From contig NZ_MSPP01000005.1 in the NCBI RefSeq assembly GCF_002150005.2, positions 62,001-126,000 of the forward strand: a DNA stretch of 64,000 bases, written 5' to 3'. Source of the stretch: Marivivens niveibacter. Lineage in GTDB: Bacteria > Pseudomonadota > Alphaproteobacteria > Rhodobacterales > Rhodobacteraceae. A model generated the notes under the pieces. It made no database searches and had not been told where the DNA came from. It saw nothing but the letters and a program-made list of their open reading frames with translations. Below are positions 1-7,229 of the stretch, one piece after another (the first letter of the stretch is position 1; every line of letters begins with the position of its first letter). The translations under genes were made by a program, and so were the position numbers.

Positions 1-323
1 GCCGAATCCGAGCGACCTTTTTCATCCGACCAGACTACGCGTTCGCGAACTTTCGTTTCGACGTATCGAAAGACTGTGCGCTTACACAGAACTGTTGCGC
101 AAACAGCCCAACCAAGGCGCCCCGCTAGGTGCTCGGTGCGACCGCGTCATGCGTAACCTCATCGCTGAACACGCCTTTATCAATCTTGACCTTCTATTCT
201 CAAAAATGAGGGTAAAAGGCGCATGCAAACCTCGGGGCTATTTACTTAGCAAATCATTTTGAATGCTCATACCAACATACATGCGCTACTTTTGACGTGT
301 CTCTTCCAGCATGCAGTTTGTTT
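1..323. other. Gene-free left edge
   Basis: No convincing gene is seen here. One frame stays open from base 1 to about 160, but its translation is rich in Arg, Thr and Pro and matches nothing I recognise. The composition is more AT-rich after base 180. It may hold the promoter side of a gene lying outside the window. Confidence 0.4.
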
Positions 324-557
324 TTAGTCTGGAACTCCATGTATCGCGTACCTTACTGCTCCTGACTTATTACAAACATCAATCCTTTCGGCACCTAAGC
401 TCTCAGCAAACTCTATGGCATCTGCCCTGTAAGCAAAGCACATAAAATCACTTTCAGCATTCAGATCTACATGGTCTCCGTTCAAGTCACGAGCTTGTAT
501 AATCCAGAGAAACCTATCTGGATCATAGCAAATTCTAACTGCATTGGGTTTCGTCAT
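324..557 (-). CDS. Hypothetical protein, 77 aa
   Basis: A small protein starting at the ATG that reads MTKPNAVRI. An in-frame ATG lies 28 codons further upstream, but the residues it would add look non-coding (rich in Cys, Arg and Thr). The remainder has a balanced composition: a strand-like FLWIIQARDL segment, then a helix-like ADAIEFAESLGAERIDV. This layout resembles small DUF2188-like alpha/beta proteins, but I do not recognise a family with certainty. It stands alone, 100 bp from the GH4-like remnant, with no operon partner. Confidence 0.4.
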   Translation of the reverse strand: MTKPNAVRICYDPDRFLWIIQARDLNGDHVDLNAESDFMCFAYRADAIEFAESLGAERIDVCNKSGAVRYAIHGVPD

Positions 558-657
558 TTTTTCGATGGCACCATGTCTTTGATCTGAGACTGCTCTACAG
601 GTAGCAGTTAGACCGCACCCATTCCAATTTCGTGCCAACATGTATTGGTGAAAACAA

Positions 658-777
658 TTAACTCACTTTAAATAATCCAGCCGAGGGAATTGGTTTTGCG
701 ACCGTTACAATCGGATCAACCAAGAGCGCCTGAACCACTAAATCGCGACTCTTTTGCAGAACAGCCTCTGCGGTCAT
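658..777 (-). pseudogene. Tail fragment resembling a GH4 glycosidase
   Basis: The minus-strand frame beginning MTAEAVLQKSRDLVVQALL and followed by VDPIVT resembles the C-terminal helical part of family GH4 glycosidases (alpha-galactosidase and alpha-galacturonidase type), where an EAALTGDRDLALQALL-like helix is followed by DP. The fragment meets the left end of the IS3-family element at 777/778, so most of the gene is missing upstream on its own strand. The last residues (AKPIPSAGLFKVS) no longer resemble the family. A GH4 uronidase would suit the pectin island to the right, but the match is short. Confidence 0.35.
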
Positions 778-800
778 TGAGGTGCTCCTAGATTTGTAGA
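778..800 (+). repeat. Left terminal inverted repeat of the IS3 element
   Basis: Reads TGAGGTGCTCCTAGATTTGT and onward. It pairs with the right end at 1992-2014, whose complement reads TGAGGTGCCCCTAATTTCCT. The two share the outer TGAGGTGC, an internal CCTA and an inner TAGA, with a few mismatches. Confidence 0.8.
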
Positions 801-839
801 AGCTTTGCTTGGTAAATTTGGAACCAAGGAGAAGCGTGA

Positions 840-1121
840 ATGTCATCGCAAAATAGGTTTACAGACGAGTTCAGAAGGGATGCCGTGGCTCAGGTCGTTG
901 AGCGTGGTTATTCGGTCAGTGAGGTCGCTGAGCGTTTAGGTGTGAGCACCAAGTCTCTCTACACTTGGAAGGCACGGTTTTCTCAGCCGGCTATGGCACG
1001 AGAGGCGGAAGCTGATCTGGCTCTGGAACTGCGCCGGATCAAGAAGGAGCTGGCCCGTGTCGCCGAGGAGCGTGATATTCTAAAAAAGGCCGCAGCATAC
1101 TTCGCGCGAGAGTCCCGGTGA
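840..1121 (+). CDS. IS3-family transposase OrfA (HTH protein)
   Basis: A 93-residue DNA-binding subunit. It opens with the HTH of the family ([20 protein letters not shown], then [16 protein letters not shown]). It continues into a leucine-zipper-like coiled coil and ends [16 protein letters not shown], the standard OrfA C-terminus of the IS3 group. An AAGGAGAAG sequence precedes the ATG. It overlaps orfB by 4 bp, where programmed -1 frameshifting normally makes the OrfAB transposase. OrfA itself looks intact. Confidence 0.85.
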   Translation: MSSQNRFTDEFRRDAVAQVVERGYSVSEVAERLGVSTKSLYTWKARFSQPAMAREAEADLALELRRIKKELARVAEERDILKKAAAYFARESR

Positions 1122-1996
1122 AGTATGGTTCCATTCGGGCTCACCGGTCCGAGTTTTCGGTCCGCTCGATGTGTCGAGTGCTGATGGTCCATGTCAGTGG
1201 ATTTTATGCCTGGCTCAAAAATCCGCTAAGTAAACGTGCATTGAATGATGCGCGGCAAACAGAACTGTTCCGTCAGGCGTGGACCGACAGCGGCAAGGTT
1301 TATGGCTATCGCAAACTGACCGATGATCTGCGAGATCAAGGGGAACAGGTTTCCGAGAACCGGGTCGCCCGGCTGGCCAGTTTGGCTGGCATTTCAGCGC
1401 AGATTGGATACCGGCGGCGCCCTGGTCGATACGGAGCCACGCCATCTGTGGTCGCCACAAATGCTTTGGATCGGCAATTCAGTGTCGACATGCCTGACCG
1501 AGTCTGGGTCACCGATATCACCTACATCAAGACCCATGAGGGGTGGCTGTATTTATCGGTCGTGATTGATCTGTTTTCGCGGCGCGTGGTTGGATGGTCG
1601 GCGCAACCTCGAATGACGTCCGAACTGGCGTTGTAGGCGCTTTTGACGGCCGTTTGGCGTCGAAAGCCCAAGGCCAAGGTAATGATCCATTCTGATCAGG
1701 GATCGCAATTTACCAGCCGCGAGTGGCAAGCGTTTCTAAACCAGCACAACCTTGAAGCAAGCATGAGTCGAAGGGGGAACTGTCACGATAATGCCGTAGC
1801 AGAGAGTTTCTTTCAGCTCTTGAAGCAGGAGCGGATAAAGCGACGCACCCATCCAACACGCAACGTCGCAAGGTAGGATATCTTCGAATACATCGAGATG
1901 TTCTACAACCCGAGCCGCAAACACACGAACAACGGCATGCAGTCGCCCGTTGACTTTGAAAACAGACAGCTCAAACTGAAAAAGGCAGGTGTCTAG
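1118..1996 (+). pseudogene. IS3-family transposase OrfB, interrupted by two TAG codons
   Basis: The rve-type integrase subunit with a DDE catalytic core. HTH_21-like and DDE regions are readable: [20 protein letters not shown] holds the first Asp, MIHSDQGSQFTS the second, and CHDNAVAESFFQLLKQE the Glu. The frame is interrupted by TAG at 1634-1636 (family consensus has Glu or Gln there) and again at 1874-1876, after which the expected IFEYIEMFYNPSRKH tail continues in the same frame to the true stop at 1994-1996. Both lesions are single-base nonsense changes, not frameshifts. Function is very likely lost. Confidence 0.85.
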
Positions 1997-2014
1997 GAAA
2001 TTAGGGGCACCTCA
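1992..2014 (-). repeat. Right terminal inverted repeat of the IS3 element
   Basis: Inverse partner of 778-800. The outer bases are GGTGCCTCA-type on the complementary strand and overlap the last codons of orfB. The sequence following it (GCAAACTTTC) does not repeat the left flank. Confidence 0.75.
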
Positions 2015-2150
2015 GCAAACTTTCTTGAATGTGCTTCACAAAAGTATCCGCATCAACATCGAGTGCCTTAAGGATCACTAGGGCTTCGACCATTTAGTGC
2101 GTTGCGCGCAGGATCAATGAAGCATCCAACCATCTGGTTACGCCATCACG

Positions 2151-3024
2151 CTAAGGATCGGCTGCGCGGGCCATGAGGAGATCAATTGTCCCTTTGACCA
2201 ACGCCTCTATCGGATTGCGCAGGGTGGTTAGCTCTACGTTTGGCCACTCAGCCATAGAAATGTCATCGAAGCCTGTCACGGCGATTTCGCCTGGCACTGA
2301 AATAGATTTGCTCTTGAGATACATAAGCGCGCCAAGCGCCATCGCATCATTAGCGCACACCAAGGCATCCATGTTGGCTAAATCAGGATGCAACTGAATA
2401 GCGTTGAACCTACCCATAACGGAGTAATCTCCATAAAGCTTTGAGCAAGGTTCCAAGCGATGCTCTTTAACTGTCTCTTCAAACCCAAGATAGCGTTCAT
2501 GCGTAGACCAAAAGGTATCTGGACCCGATAGATAAGCAAATTTTCGACGGCCTTGATTGATCAGATGCTCTGTCATCATCGCCATTGCTTCGCGATTTCT
2601 TACACAGATGTTATCTACGGCCGGGCCTTCGACGATGCGACCAGATGAAATGACGGGAATGCCGAGTTTTAAACAGGACGACACGACATCGGCGTCTAAG
2701 CTGCCTGATCGTAAAATCATGGCCTCGAGCGGATAGCGCAGAACGTTCTGAATGGCAGATTTTGCCGTGTCCCCTGCCCCGCCGATTACAATGGGCCATT
2801 TGCCCGCAGCATTCAGGCCATTAACCAACGCGGCGGCGACCTCTTTGTCGTAATGGTTGGGCATTTCACCGACAAAGATAGCGACAAGGTTGGACCCTGC
2901 CCCCTGCAAACTGGCGGCCAGCGCGTTGGGACGATACCCCAACTGATCCGCCGCCGTCAGGATGCGCCTTTTCTTTTCAGCATCCAAATAGGCGCCTTCG
3001 GTGAACGCCCGCGACACCGCAGAG
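2151..3024 (-). pseudogene. LacI-family regulator, truncated at both ends
   Basis: Homology to LacI/GalR regulators begins inside the HTH (AVSRAFTEGAYLDAEKKRRI) and runs through the hinge (RPNALAASLQG) and the periplasmic-binding-like ligand domain to LLMARAADP. The first HTH helices are missing. Upstream codons are instead antisense to iolB, so the apparent start MRRRFFKDVHP is a by-product of the junction near 3022. The C-terminus also stops about 20 residues earlier than in the intact paralogue at 43386-44378. Without a full HTH it should not bind DNA. A roughly 300-bp internal block (about 2640-2937) is nearly identical to the paralogue. Confidence 0.8.
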
Positions 3025-3626
3025 ACTGGGGCGAATTGGGCGACCGGATGAACGTCTTTGAAAAATCTCCTCCGCATTGTTTATACGTCCCGAACGACAG
3101 CGACTGGTCGCTGGAAACCACGACCAATGCGACGATCGCGGTGTGTAAAGCCCCCGGTAAATCCGGACACAAGGCTCGCAAGATCGGCCCCGATGGCATC
3201 ACCCTGACCCAGCGCGGCGACGGCGTGAACACGCGCTACATCAACAACATCGCGATGGAGAACGAAGACTACTGCGATAGCCTACTCGTGACCGAGGTGT
3301 TCACCCCCGCCGGCCACTGGTCCTCCTACCCCAGCCACCGCCACGACGAAGACGATTACCCTAACATCACCTACCTAGAAGAAACCTATTACCACCGTAT
3401 TAACGCCGCCGGAGGCTGGGGCATCCAACGCGTCTACACCGACGATCTGACCCTGAATGAAACCATGACCGTCCACGACGGAGACGTCGTCTGCGTCCCC
3501 CGAGGCCACCACCCCTGCGGCGCCCCCCCCTACGGGTTCGAAATGTACTACCTAAACGTCATGGCAGGACCCCTGCGAAAATGGAGGTTCATCGCCGCGC
3601 CAGAGGTCAAACATTTGATGAAATAG
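3022..3626 (+). pseudogene. iolB: 5-deoxy-glucuronate isomerase IolB, 5' end missing
   Basis: IolB converts 5-deoxy-glucuronate to 2-deoxy-5-keto-gluconate in myo-inositol breakdown. Some 200 residues of the usual ~270 are here, starting DWGELGDRMNVFEKSPPH. They include the cupin signature PAGHWSSYPSHRHDED, the metal-binding YLEETYYH region and VPRGHHPCGAPPYGFEMYYL near the end. The first ~70 residues are replaced by antisense LacI sequence, so no native promoter, RBS or start remains. A frame continues open upstream to 2853, but that part is LacI antisense and not coding. No other iol gene is in the window, so this is a remnant. Confidence 0.85.
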
Positions 3627-3666
3627 GGGCGCAAAGTTTCTGGCGCGACCAATCAGACAGATTGAC

Positions 3667-3704
3667 CTTATTTATCTGATAGGTAAAACAATATCAGAAA
3701 TAAG
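3667..3704 (+). promoter_or_regulatory. Dyad upstream of the GntR gene
   Basis: An interrupted inverted repeat: CTTATTTATCTGATA at 3667-3681 against TATCAGAAATAAG at 3692-3704, with a 10-base AT-rich centre. It lies immediately before the Shine-Dalgarno of the GntR-family gene, a place that suits autoregulation. It does not match the TTGTNNNACAA sites seen elsewhere in the island. A weak stem in the leader RNA is an alternative. Confidence 0.45.
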
Positions 3705-3750
3705 GAGAAGCGCCATCACGACCACGGCTCGAAAAACGCTCGTTGCGACA

Positions 3751-4419
3751 TTGCGGGATAACCTTCGCGAACAGATCAAATCTGGGAAATTCGCGATTGG
3801 AACGCGGCTGCCTAGCGAGGCGGAATTGACGCGCGAACATCTGGTTAGCCGCACCGTGGTACGCGAAGCCATCGCAGCATTGCGCGCCGACGGGTTGGTC
3901 GAACCGCGCCAAGGGTCTGGCGTTTATGTGTTAGAGCCGCAGGCCGAAATCCCCGCGCCATTCACCAACATTGATTCAACGCGACTGTCTTCGGTGATTG
4001 AATTGTTGGAGCTGCGCACCGCGGTCGAAGTTGAAGCCGCCGGTTTGGCGTCACAACGTTGCAGCCCGTCCCAAGAGGAAAAAATCATCCTGTGCTTGCG
4101 CGCAGTGAACGAAGCAAATTCCGATCGCAGACCATCGACCGAGGCGGACTTTGCCCTGCACCTCGCGATTGCAGAGGCCACCAATAACCCGCGTTTTCCT
4201 GAATTTATTCAGATGATTGGCCCGAATTCGATCCCTCGGCGGGCGCTGGATCAGTCCGCCCCCCAAGAGGTGCCGCAATCCTACATCGACCGTATCAATG
4301 CCGAACACGATCAGATCGTGAACGCCATTTTGGGCCGCGACGATAACGCCGCCCGCGATGCCATGCGGATGCACCTAAAAGGCAGCCAAGAACGGTATCG
4401 GAACCTTTTGCGTAAATAA
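3751..4419 (+). CDS. FadR-subfamily GntR transcriptional regulator
   Basis: Winged-helix HTH at the N-terminus (LREQIKSGKFAIGTRLPSEA, then RTVVREAIAALRADGLVEPR with GSGVYV) followed by an all-helical FCD ligand domain with the metal-binding pattern typical of uronate regulators (DFALHLAIAEATNNPRF and later EHDQIV). Family members such as UxuR, ExuR and KdgR-like proteins sense uronates or KDG. It precedes kduI/kduD in the same direction. The start is uncertain: 3751 is a TTG with no good ribosome site, while AAGGAGAAG at 3702-3710 is ideally placed for a codon at 3715 in the same frame that reads ATC, not ATG. The extra 12 residues (ITTTARKTLVAT) would complete the first HTH helix. Confidence 0.8.
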   Translation: MRDNLREQIKSGKFAIGTRLPSEAELTREHLVSRTVVREAIAALRADGLVEPRQGSGVYVLEPQAEIPAPFTNIDSTRLSSVIELLELRTAVEVEAAGLASQRCSPSQEEKIILCLRAVNEANSDRRPSTEADFALHLAIAEATNNPRFPEFIQMIGPNSIPRRALDQSAPQEVPQSYIDRINAEHDQIVNAILGRDDNAARDAMRMHLKGSQERYRNLLRK

Positions 4420-4464
4420 TCAGGCCCAACAGCGCGCATCAAAGCGCTGTTGACATGGCATAAT

Positions 4465-4475
4465 TTATCATACAA
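4465..4475 (+). promoter_or_regulatory. Candidate GntR operator before kduI
   Basis: TTATCATACAA fits the FadR-type operator TNGTNNNACNA except for one base in the left half. A TTGACA lies just upstream at 4450-4455, so the site would overlap the promoter core. The same word recurs before the ABC-importer genes (7080-7090) and before the TRAP genes (23697-23707). Confidence 0.55.
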
Positions 4476-4575
4476 CTAATTCAAGTTATCTGACATGATC
4501 AGTCGGATGACTCGACCTGATCTGTCCTCTTTGTGGAATTTCATACAATTCCGCAGCCACATTAGCGGAGGATCC

Positions 4576-5400
4576 ATGCTACACGTAGAAACCCGACACG
4601 CCATCCACCCAGACCACGCCAAAGGCATGGATACCGACGCCCTTCGGTCCAATTTTCTGGCGCAGGACATGTTTCAAGACGGGCAAATTCGCCTGATTTA
4701 CACCCACTATGACCGCTTTGTCATGGGCGGCGCGGTGCCTGCTGGGGGCGATCTGACGCTGGACGTTGTTGCCGAAACTAAAACCGCGACTTTTCTAGAA
4801 CGCCGCGAAATGGGCATAGTGAATATCGGCGAAACAGGCACCGTTTCCGCAGATGGCCAGATCTATGAAATTGCCCATGGCGAGGTGCTGTACCTAGGCA
4901 TGGGAACTGGCGCTGTAACGTTTTCGGGCGCTGGCCGCTATTACATCACGTCCGCGCCTGCCCACCGCAAATGCCCGAACCGCTTAGTGAAATTGGCCGA
5001 GTGTAAAGAGGTCGAAATGGGCGCGGCGGAGACATCGAACAAACGCGTCATTCGCCAGTTCATCCACCCCTTGGTCATGGATAGCTGTCAGTTGATCCTA
5101 GGGTACACGTCGCTATTGGATGGGTCCGTTTGGAACACAATGCCCGCCCACATCCACGACCGCCGGATGGAGGCATATTTGTATTTCGGCATGGACGCCG
5201 AAAGCCGCGTTTTGCACCTGATGGGCGACCCGCAAGAAACCCGCCACCTGTTTATCGGCAACGAACAGGGCGCGATTTCTCCGTCGTGGTCGATCCATTC
5301 GGGCGCGGGCATTGGGGCCTATACGTTCATCTGGGCGATGGCGGGCGACAACGTTGATTACACCGACATGGATTTCATCCAACCAAAGGATCTGAAATGA
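4576..5400 (+). CDS. kduI: 5-dehydro-4-deoxy-D-glucuronate isomerase KduI
   Basis: Cupin-fold isomerase that turns 4-deoxy-L-threo-5-hexosulose uronate (DKI) from unsaturated oligogalacturonides into 3-deoxy-D-glycero-2,5-hexodiulosonate. The 274-residue length fits the family. The zinc ligands are visible: His192 and His194 in PAHIHDRRMEAYLYF, Glu199, and His241 in WSIHSGAG, matching the E. coli set. The ATG at 4576 is preceded by GGAGGA, so earlier in-frame codons are not used. The stop overlaps kduD (ATGA), implying translational coupling. Confidence 0.95.
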   Translation: MLHVETRHAIHPDHAKGMDTDALRSNFLAQDMFQDGQIRLIYTHYDRFVMGGAVPAGGDLTLDVVAETKTATFLERREMGIVNIGETGTVSADGQIYEIAHGEVLYLGMGTGAVTFSGAGRYYITSAPAHRKCPNRLVKLAECKEVEMGAAETSNKRVIRQFIHPLVMDSCQLILGYTSLLDGSVWNTMPAHIHDRRMEAYLYFGMDAESRVLHLMGDPQETRHLFIGNEQGAISPSWSIHSGAGIGAYTFIWAMAGDNVDYTDMDFIQPKDLK

Positions 5401-6122
5401 CGCCGTTTTCGTTGACTGGAAAAACCGCGCTAGTGACGGGGGCGAATACGGGCATCGGTCAGGCGATTGCGGTGTCTTTGTCCAACGCGGGCGCGCATGT
5501 GATTGCGGCGGGGCGCCGTAGTTGCGCCGAAACGGTCGAGGCTATGGGCGCAGCCGAAGAAACGGTTTTGGATTTCGCCGATCCGATGGCCGCCCGCGAC
5601 GTGTTTGAACGGCCCATCGATATCCTAGTGAACAACGCTGGCATCATTCGCCGCAACGACGCCGTAGATTTCACGGAATCCGATTGGGACGACGTGATGG
5701 ATGTGAACCTAAAGGCGCTGTTTTTCACGTGTCAGGCCTTTGGCCGCGCGGCGATTGGACGGGGCGCAACGGGCAAAATCGTTAATATTGCTTCGCTTTT
5801 GTCGTTTCAGGGCGGCATTCGGGTGCCATCCTATACCGCGTCGAAACATGGCGTTGCGGGGCTGACCAAACTGCTGGCCAATGAATGGGCGGGCAAGGGT
5901 ATCAACGTAAACGCCATCGCCCCAGGGTACATTGAAACCAACAATACCGAGGCATTGCGAAACGATCCCGATCGCAACTCTGCCATTTTGGAACGCATCC
6001 CCGCAGGCCGCTGGGGACAGCCGTCAGACATTGGCGAAACGGCTGTTTTCCTGTCGTCGCAGGCCGCGAATTACATTCACGGCGCGGTGCTGAACGTCGA
6101 TGGCGGGTGGCTGGCACGCTAA
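5397..6122 (+). CDS. kduD: 2-dehydro-3-deoxy-D-gluconate 5-dehydrogenase KduD
   Basis: Short-chain dehydrogenase that reduces the KduI product to 2-keto-3-deoxygluconate (KDG) with NADH. The NAD motif TGANTGIG (residues 14-21), NNAG, a catalytic Ser in NIASLLSFQ, and the YTASK active-site motif are all present, and the protein ends HGAVLNVDGGWLAR as in KduD. Its start overlaps the kduI stop by 4 bp. The next enzyme, KDG kinase, is encoded 8.5 kb downstream on the other strand. Confidence 0.93.
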   Translation: MTPFSLTGKTALVTGANTGIGQAIAVSLSNAGAHVIAAGRRSCAETVEAMGAAEETVLDFADPMAARDVFERPIDILVNNAGIIRRNDAVDFTESDWDDVMDVNLKALFFTCQAFGRAAIGRGATGKIVNIASLLSFQGGIRVPSYTASKHGVAGLTKLLANEWAGKGINVNAIAPGYIETNNTEALRNDPDRNSAILERIPAGRWGQPSDIGETAVFLSSQAANYIHGAVLNVDGGWLAR

Positions 6123-7030
6123 GTCGATTGGGCGAGCCGCTCTGCCTGCTCGCCCTCATCATATTGGAACAACTGGCCCGAACGGCTGAGCCTGATTTTT
6201 TCGATATGCGCACGCGGGCTAAGGCCCATGGTTTTTTTGAACATCCGCGAAAAATAATAGGGGTCGCTATACCCGACCCGCGCCGCCGTTTCGCCGACAG
6301 AATGGCCGCTTTCCAGAAAATGCATCGCGCGTTCCATCCTACAGAACTCTTGATATTTTCGCGGAGTGCGACCCGTGCGTTTTTGAAACTCACGCTGGAA
6401 ATAATCGCGGTTATAGGGCGCGCGATCCAACGTTTGTTCCACGACATTTTCGGCCAGCGGATGCGCCGCGATGTCCGACGCTGCCTGCATCACCGCCAGA
6501 TCAATAGCCGCCGTTCCGCCAATGCGCTGCGCCGCGTCTGGTTTCCACCGAATGAACGCGTCATTGATCCACGCGTTTAGCAGAACCAAAAACTGATGAT
6601 GCTGCGGCAAAGTCACCGATCCCGCAGGCGCAGTTTGCCGAAAATGATGGACCAACGGTTCGTACACGGGCCAAGGCGAAATTTCCGCAATCGGGCGCAG
6701 CTCCATCAGCTCTAGCAGGTTATGTTCACCAAAAACGGTCAGGTCGAAATGTTGGGCAAGGCCGGTGTAGCGGTCGCAATGTTCCATCCAACCCACAAAA
6801 CGCGTGTGCGGCGGGATCAGCATGGCGTGACCGGGTTTCAACCGTAGCCGTTCGCCGTCCAGCAGATATTCCCCCTGCCCCGACAGGCAGACAATCAGAT
6901 CGTAAACTGGGTTCGATTTATCGACGCGCCACGTGGGTTCATGATCCATGCGGATGGTCGAACGCGTCAACGTTAGGGCCAACGCGCCGACCGGAACACG
7001 GTCCAGAACGCCACCTTCGATTTCGTCCAT
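6119..7030 (-). CDS. AraC-family transcriptional regulator
   Basis: The N-terminal half is a cupin-like sugar-sensing domain (YDLIVCLSGQGEYLLDGERL, then LKPGHAMLIPPHTRF). The C-terminal ~100 residues are the double HTH (NRDYFQREFQKRTGRTPRKY, then HSVGETAARVGYSDPYYFSR with MFKKTMGLSPRAH). It is convergent with kduD, their ends overlapping by 4 bp, and divergent from the ABC-importer operon. The short intergenic region between it and that operon holds two candidate operators (7080-7090 and 7139-7163). It most likely activates the importer and pectinase genes in response to a uronide. Confidence 0.88.
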   Translation of the reverse strand: MDEIEGGVLDRVPVGALALTLTRSTIRMDHEPTWRVDKSNPVYDLIVCLSGQGEYLLDGERLRLKPGHAMLIPPHTRFVGWMEHCDRYTGLAQHFDLTVFGEHNLLELMELRPIAEISPWPVYEPLVHHFRQTAPAGSVTLPQHHQFLVLLNAWINDAFIRWKPDAAQRIGGTAAIDLAVMQAASDIAAHPLAENVVEQTLDRAPYNRDYFQREFQKRTGRTPRKYQEFCRMERAMHFLESGHSVGETAARVGYSDPYYFSRMFKKTMGLSPRAHIEKIRLSRSGQLFQYDEGEQAERLAQST

Positions 7031-7079
7031 CTTTTTCGCCCCCTTTGTGTATCCAATTCAACACATCACTTCGGATAAA

Positions 7080-7090
7080 TTGTCATACAA
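7080..7090 (+). promoter_or_regulatory. Candidate GntR operator between the araC-type gene and the ABC operon
   Basis: TTGTCATACAA matches the FadR-type consensus TNGTNNNACNA with perfect TTGT/ACAA arms. It lies 50 bp upstream of the AraC-type gene and 100 bp upstream of the ABC operon, so it could act on both. Confidence 0.65.
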
Positions 7091-7138
7091 CATTGGGAAT
7101 CGCAACGTCAGCGTGCTTTGACCGACTGCCATGGGGAT

Positions 7139-7163
7139 AAGGTGTAGGCGTTATTTACACCTT
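7139..7163 (+). promoter_or_regulatory. Perfect inverted repeat before the ABC operon
   Basis: AAGGTGTA (7139-7146) and TACACCTT (7156-7163) are exact complements separated by GGCGTTATT. The repeat lies 25 bp before the ribosome site of the small leader frame. It could be an operator for the neighbouring AraC-type regulator or a hairpin in the leader RNA. No T-run follows, so a terminator is unlikely. Confidence 0.5.
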
Positions 7164-7187
7164 GGGCAGAGTAAGAGGAGGAAAGAC

Positions 7188-7229
7188 ATGGATATAATCT
7201 TAGCCAACGGAATGGGTGGTCGCAGATGA
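7188..7229 (+). CDS. 13-residue leader peptide frame
   Basis: The only strong Shine-Dalgarno in this leader (AGAGGAGGAAAG) stands before an ATG that reads MDIILANGMGGRR and stops at a TGA overlapping the ATG of the permease gene (ATGA at 7226-7229). The permease has no ribosome site of its own apart from one inside this frame, so its translation is probably coupled to the mini-frame. The peptide carries no attenuator-like run of one amino acid. It could also be a remnant of a longer upstream gene. Confidence 0.5.
   Translation: MDIILANGMGGRR

Larger units (their letters stand above)
778..2014 (+). mobile_element. IS3-family insertion sequence (IS3 group), 1237 bp
   Basis: The element is bounded by imperfect terminal inverted repeats that begin TGAGGTGC at both ends (778-800, and 1992-2014 read on the other strand). 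Between them lie the two overlapping frames typical of the family, orfA and orfB. The size is normal for IS3-group elements. No matching direct repeat of 3-4 bp flanks the ends (CAT on the left, GCA on the right), so the flanks have probably been rearranged since insertion. The orfB frame carries two stop codons, so this copy should not move by itself unless helped in trans. Confidence 0.85.

Noticed and set aside
1118-1996. Amber suppression or recoding allowing full-length OrfB
   Set aside because: Both TAG codons fall at positions of ordinary conserved residues and no other gene in the window uses internal TAG, so decay is the simpler reading.
2015-2095. Minus-strand frame starting MVEALVILKALDVDADTFVK next to the IS element
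   Set aside because: It looks protein-like but is only 26 codons before meeting the IS end, and a stop precedes its ATG. It could be part of a disrupted gene, but I cannot name a family or show it continues in the GH4-like fragment.
2853-3626. A 257-residue complete gene covering the iolB region
   Set aside because: Its first third is antisense to LacI sequence and has no similarity to IolB; the open frame is an accident of the junction.
4450-4481. Complete sigma-70 promoter before kduI
   Set aside because: TTGACA is clear but no good -10 is found at 16-18 bp; only the operator-like site is listed.
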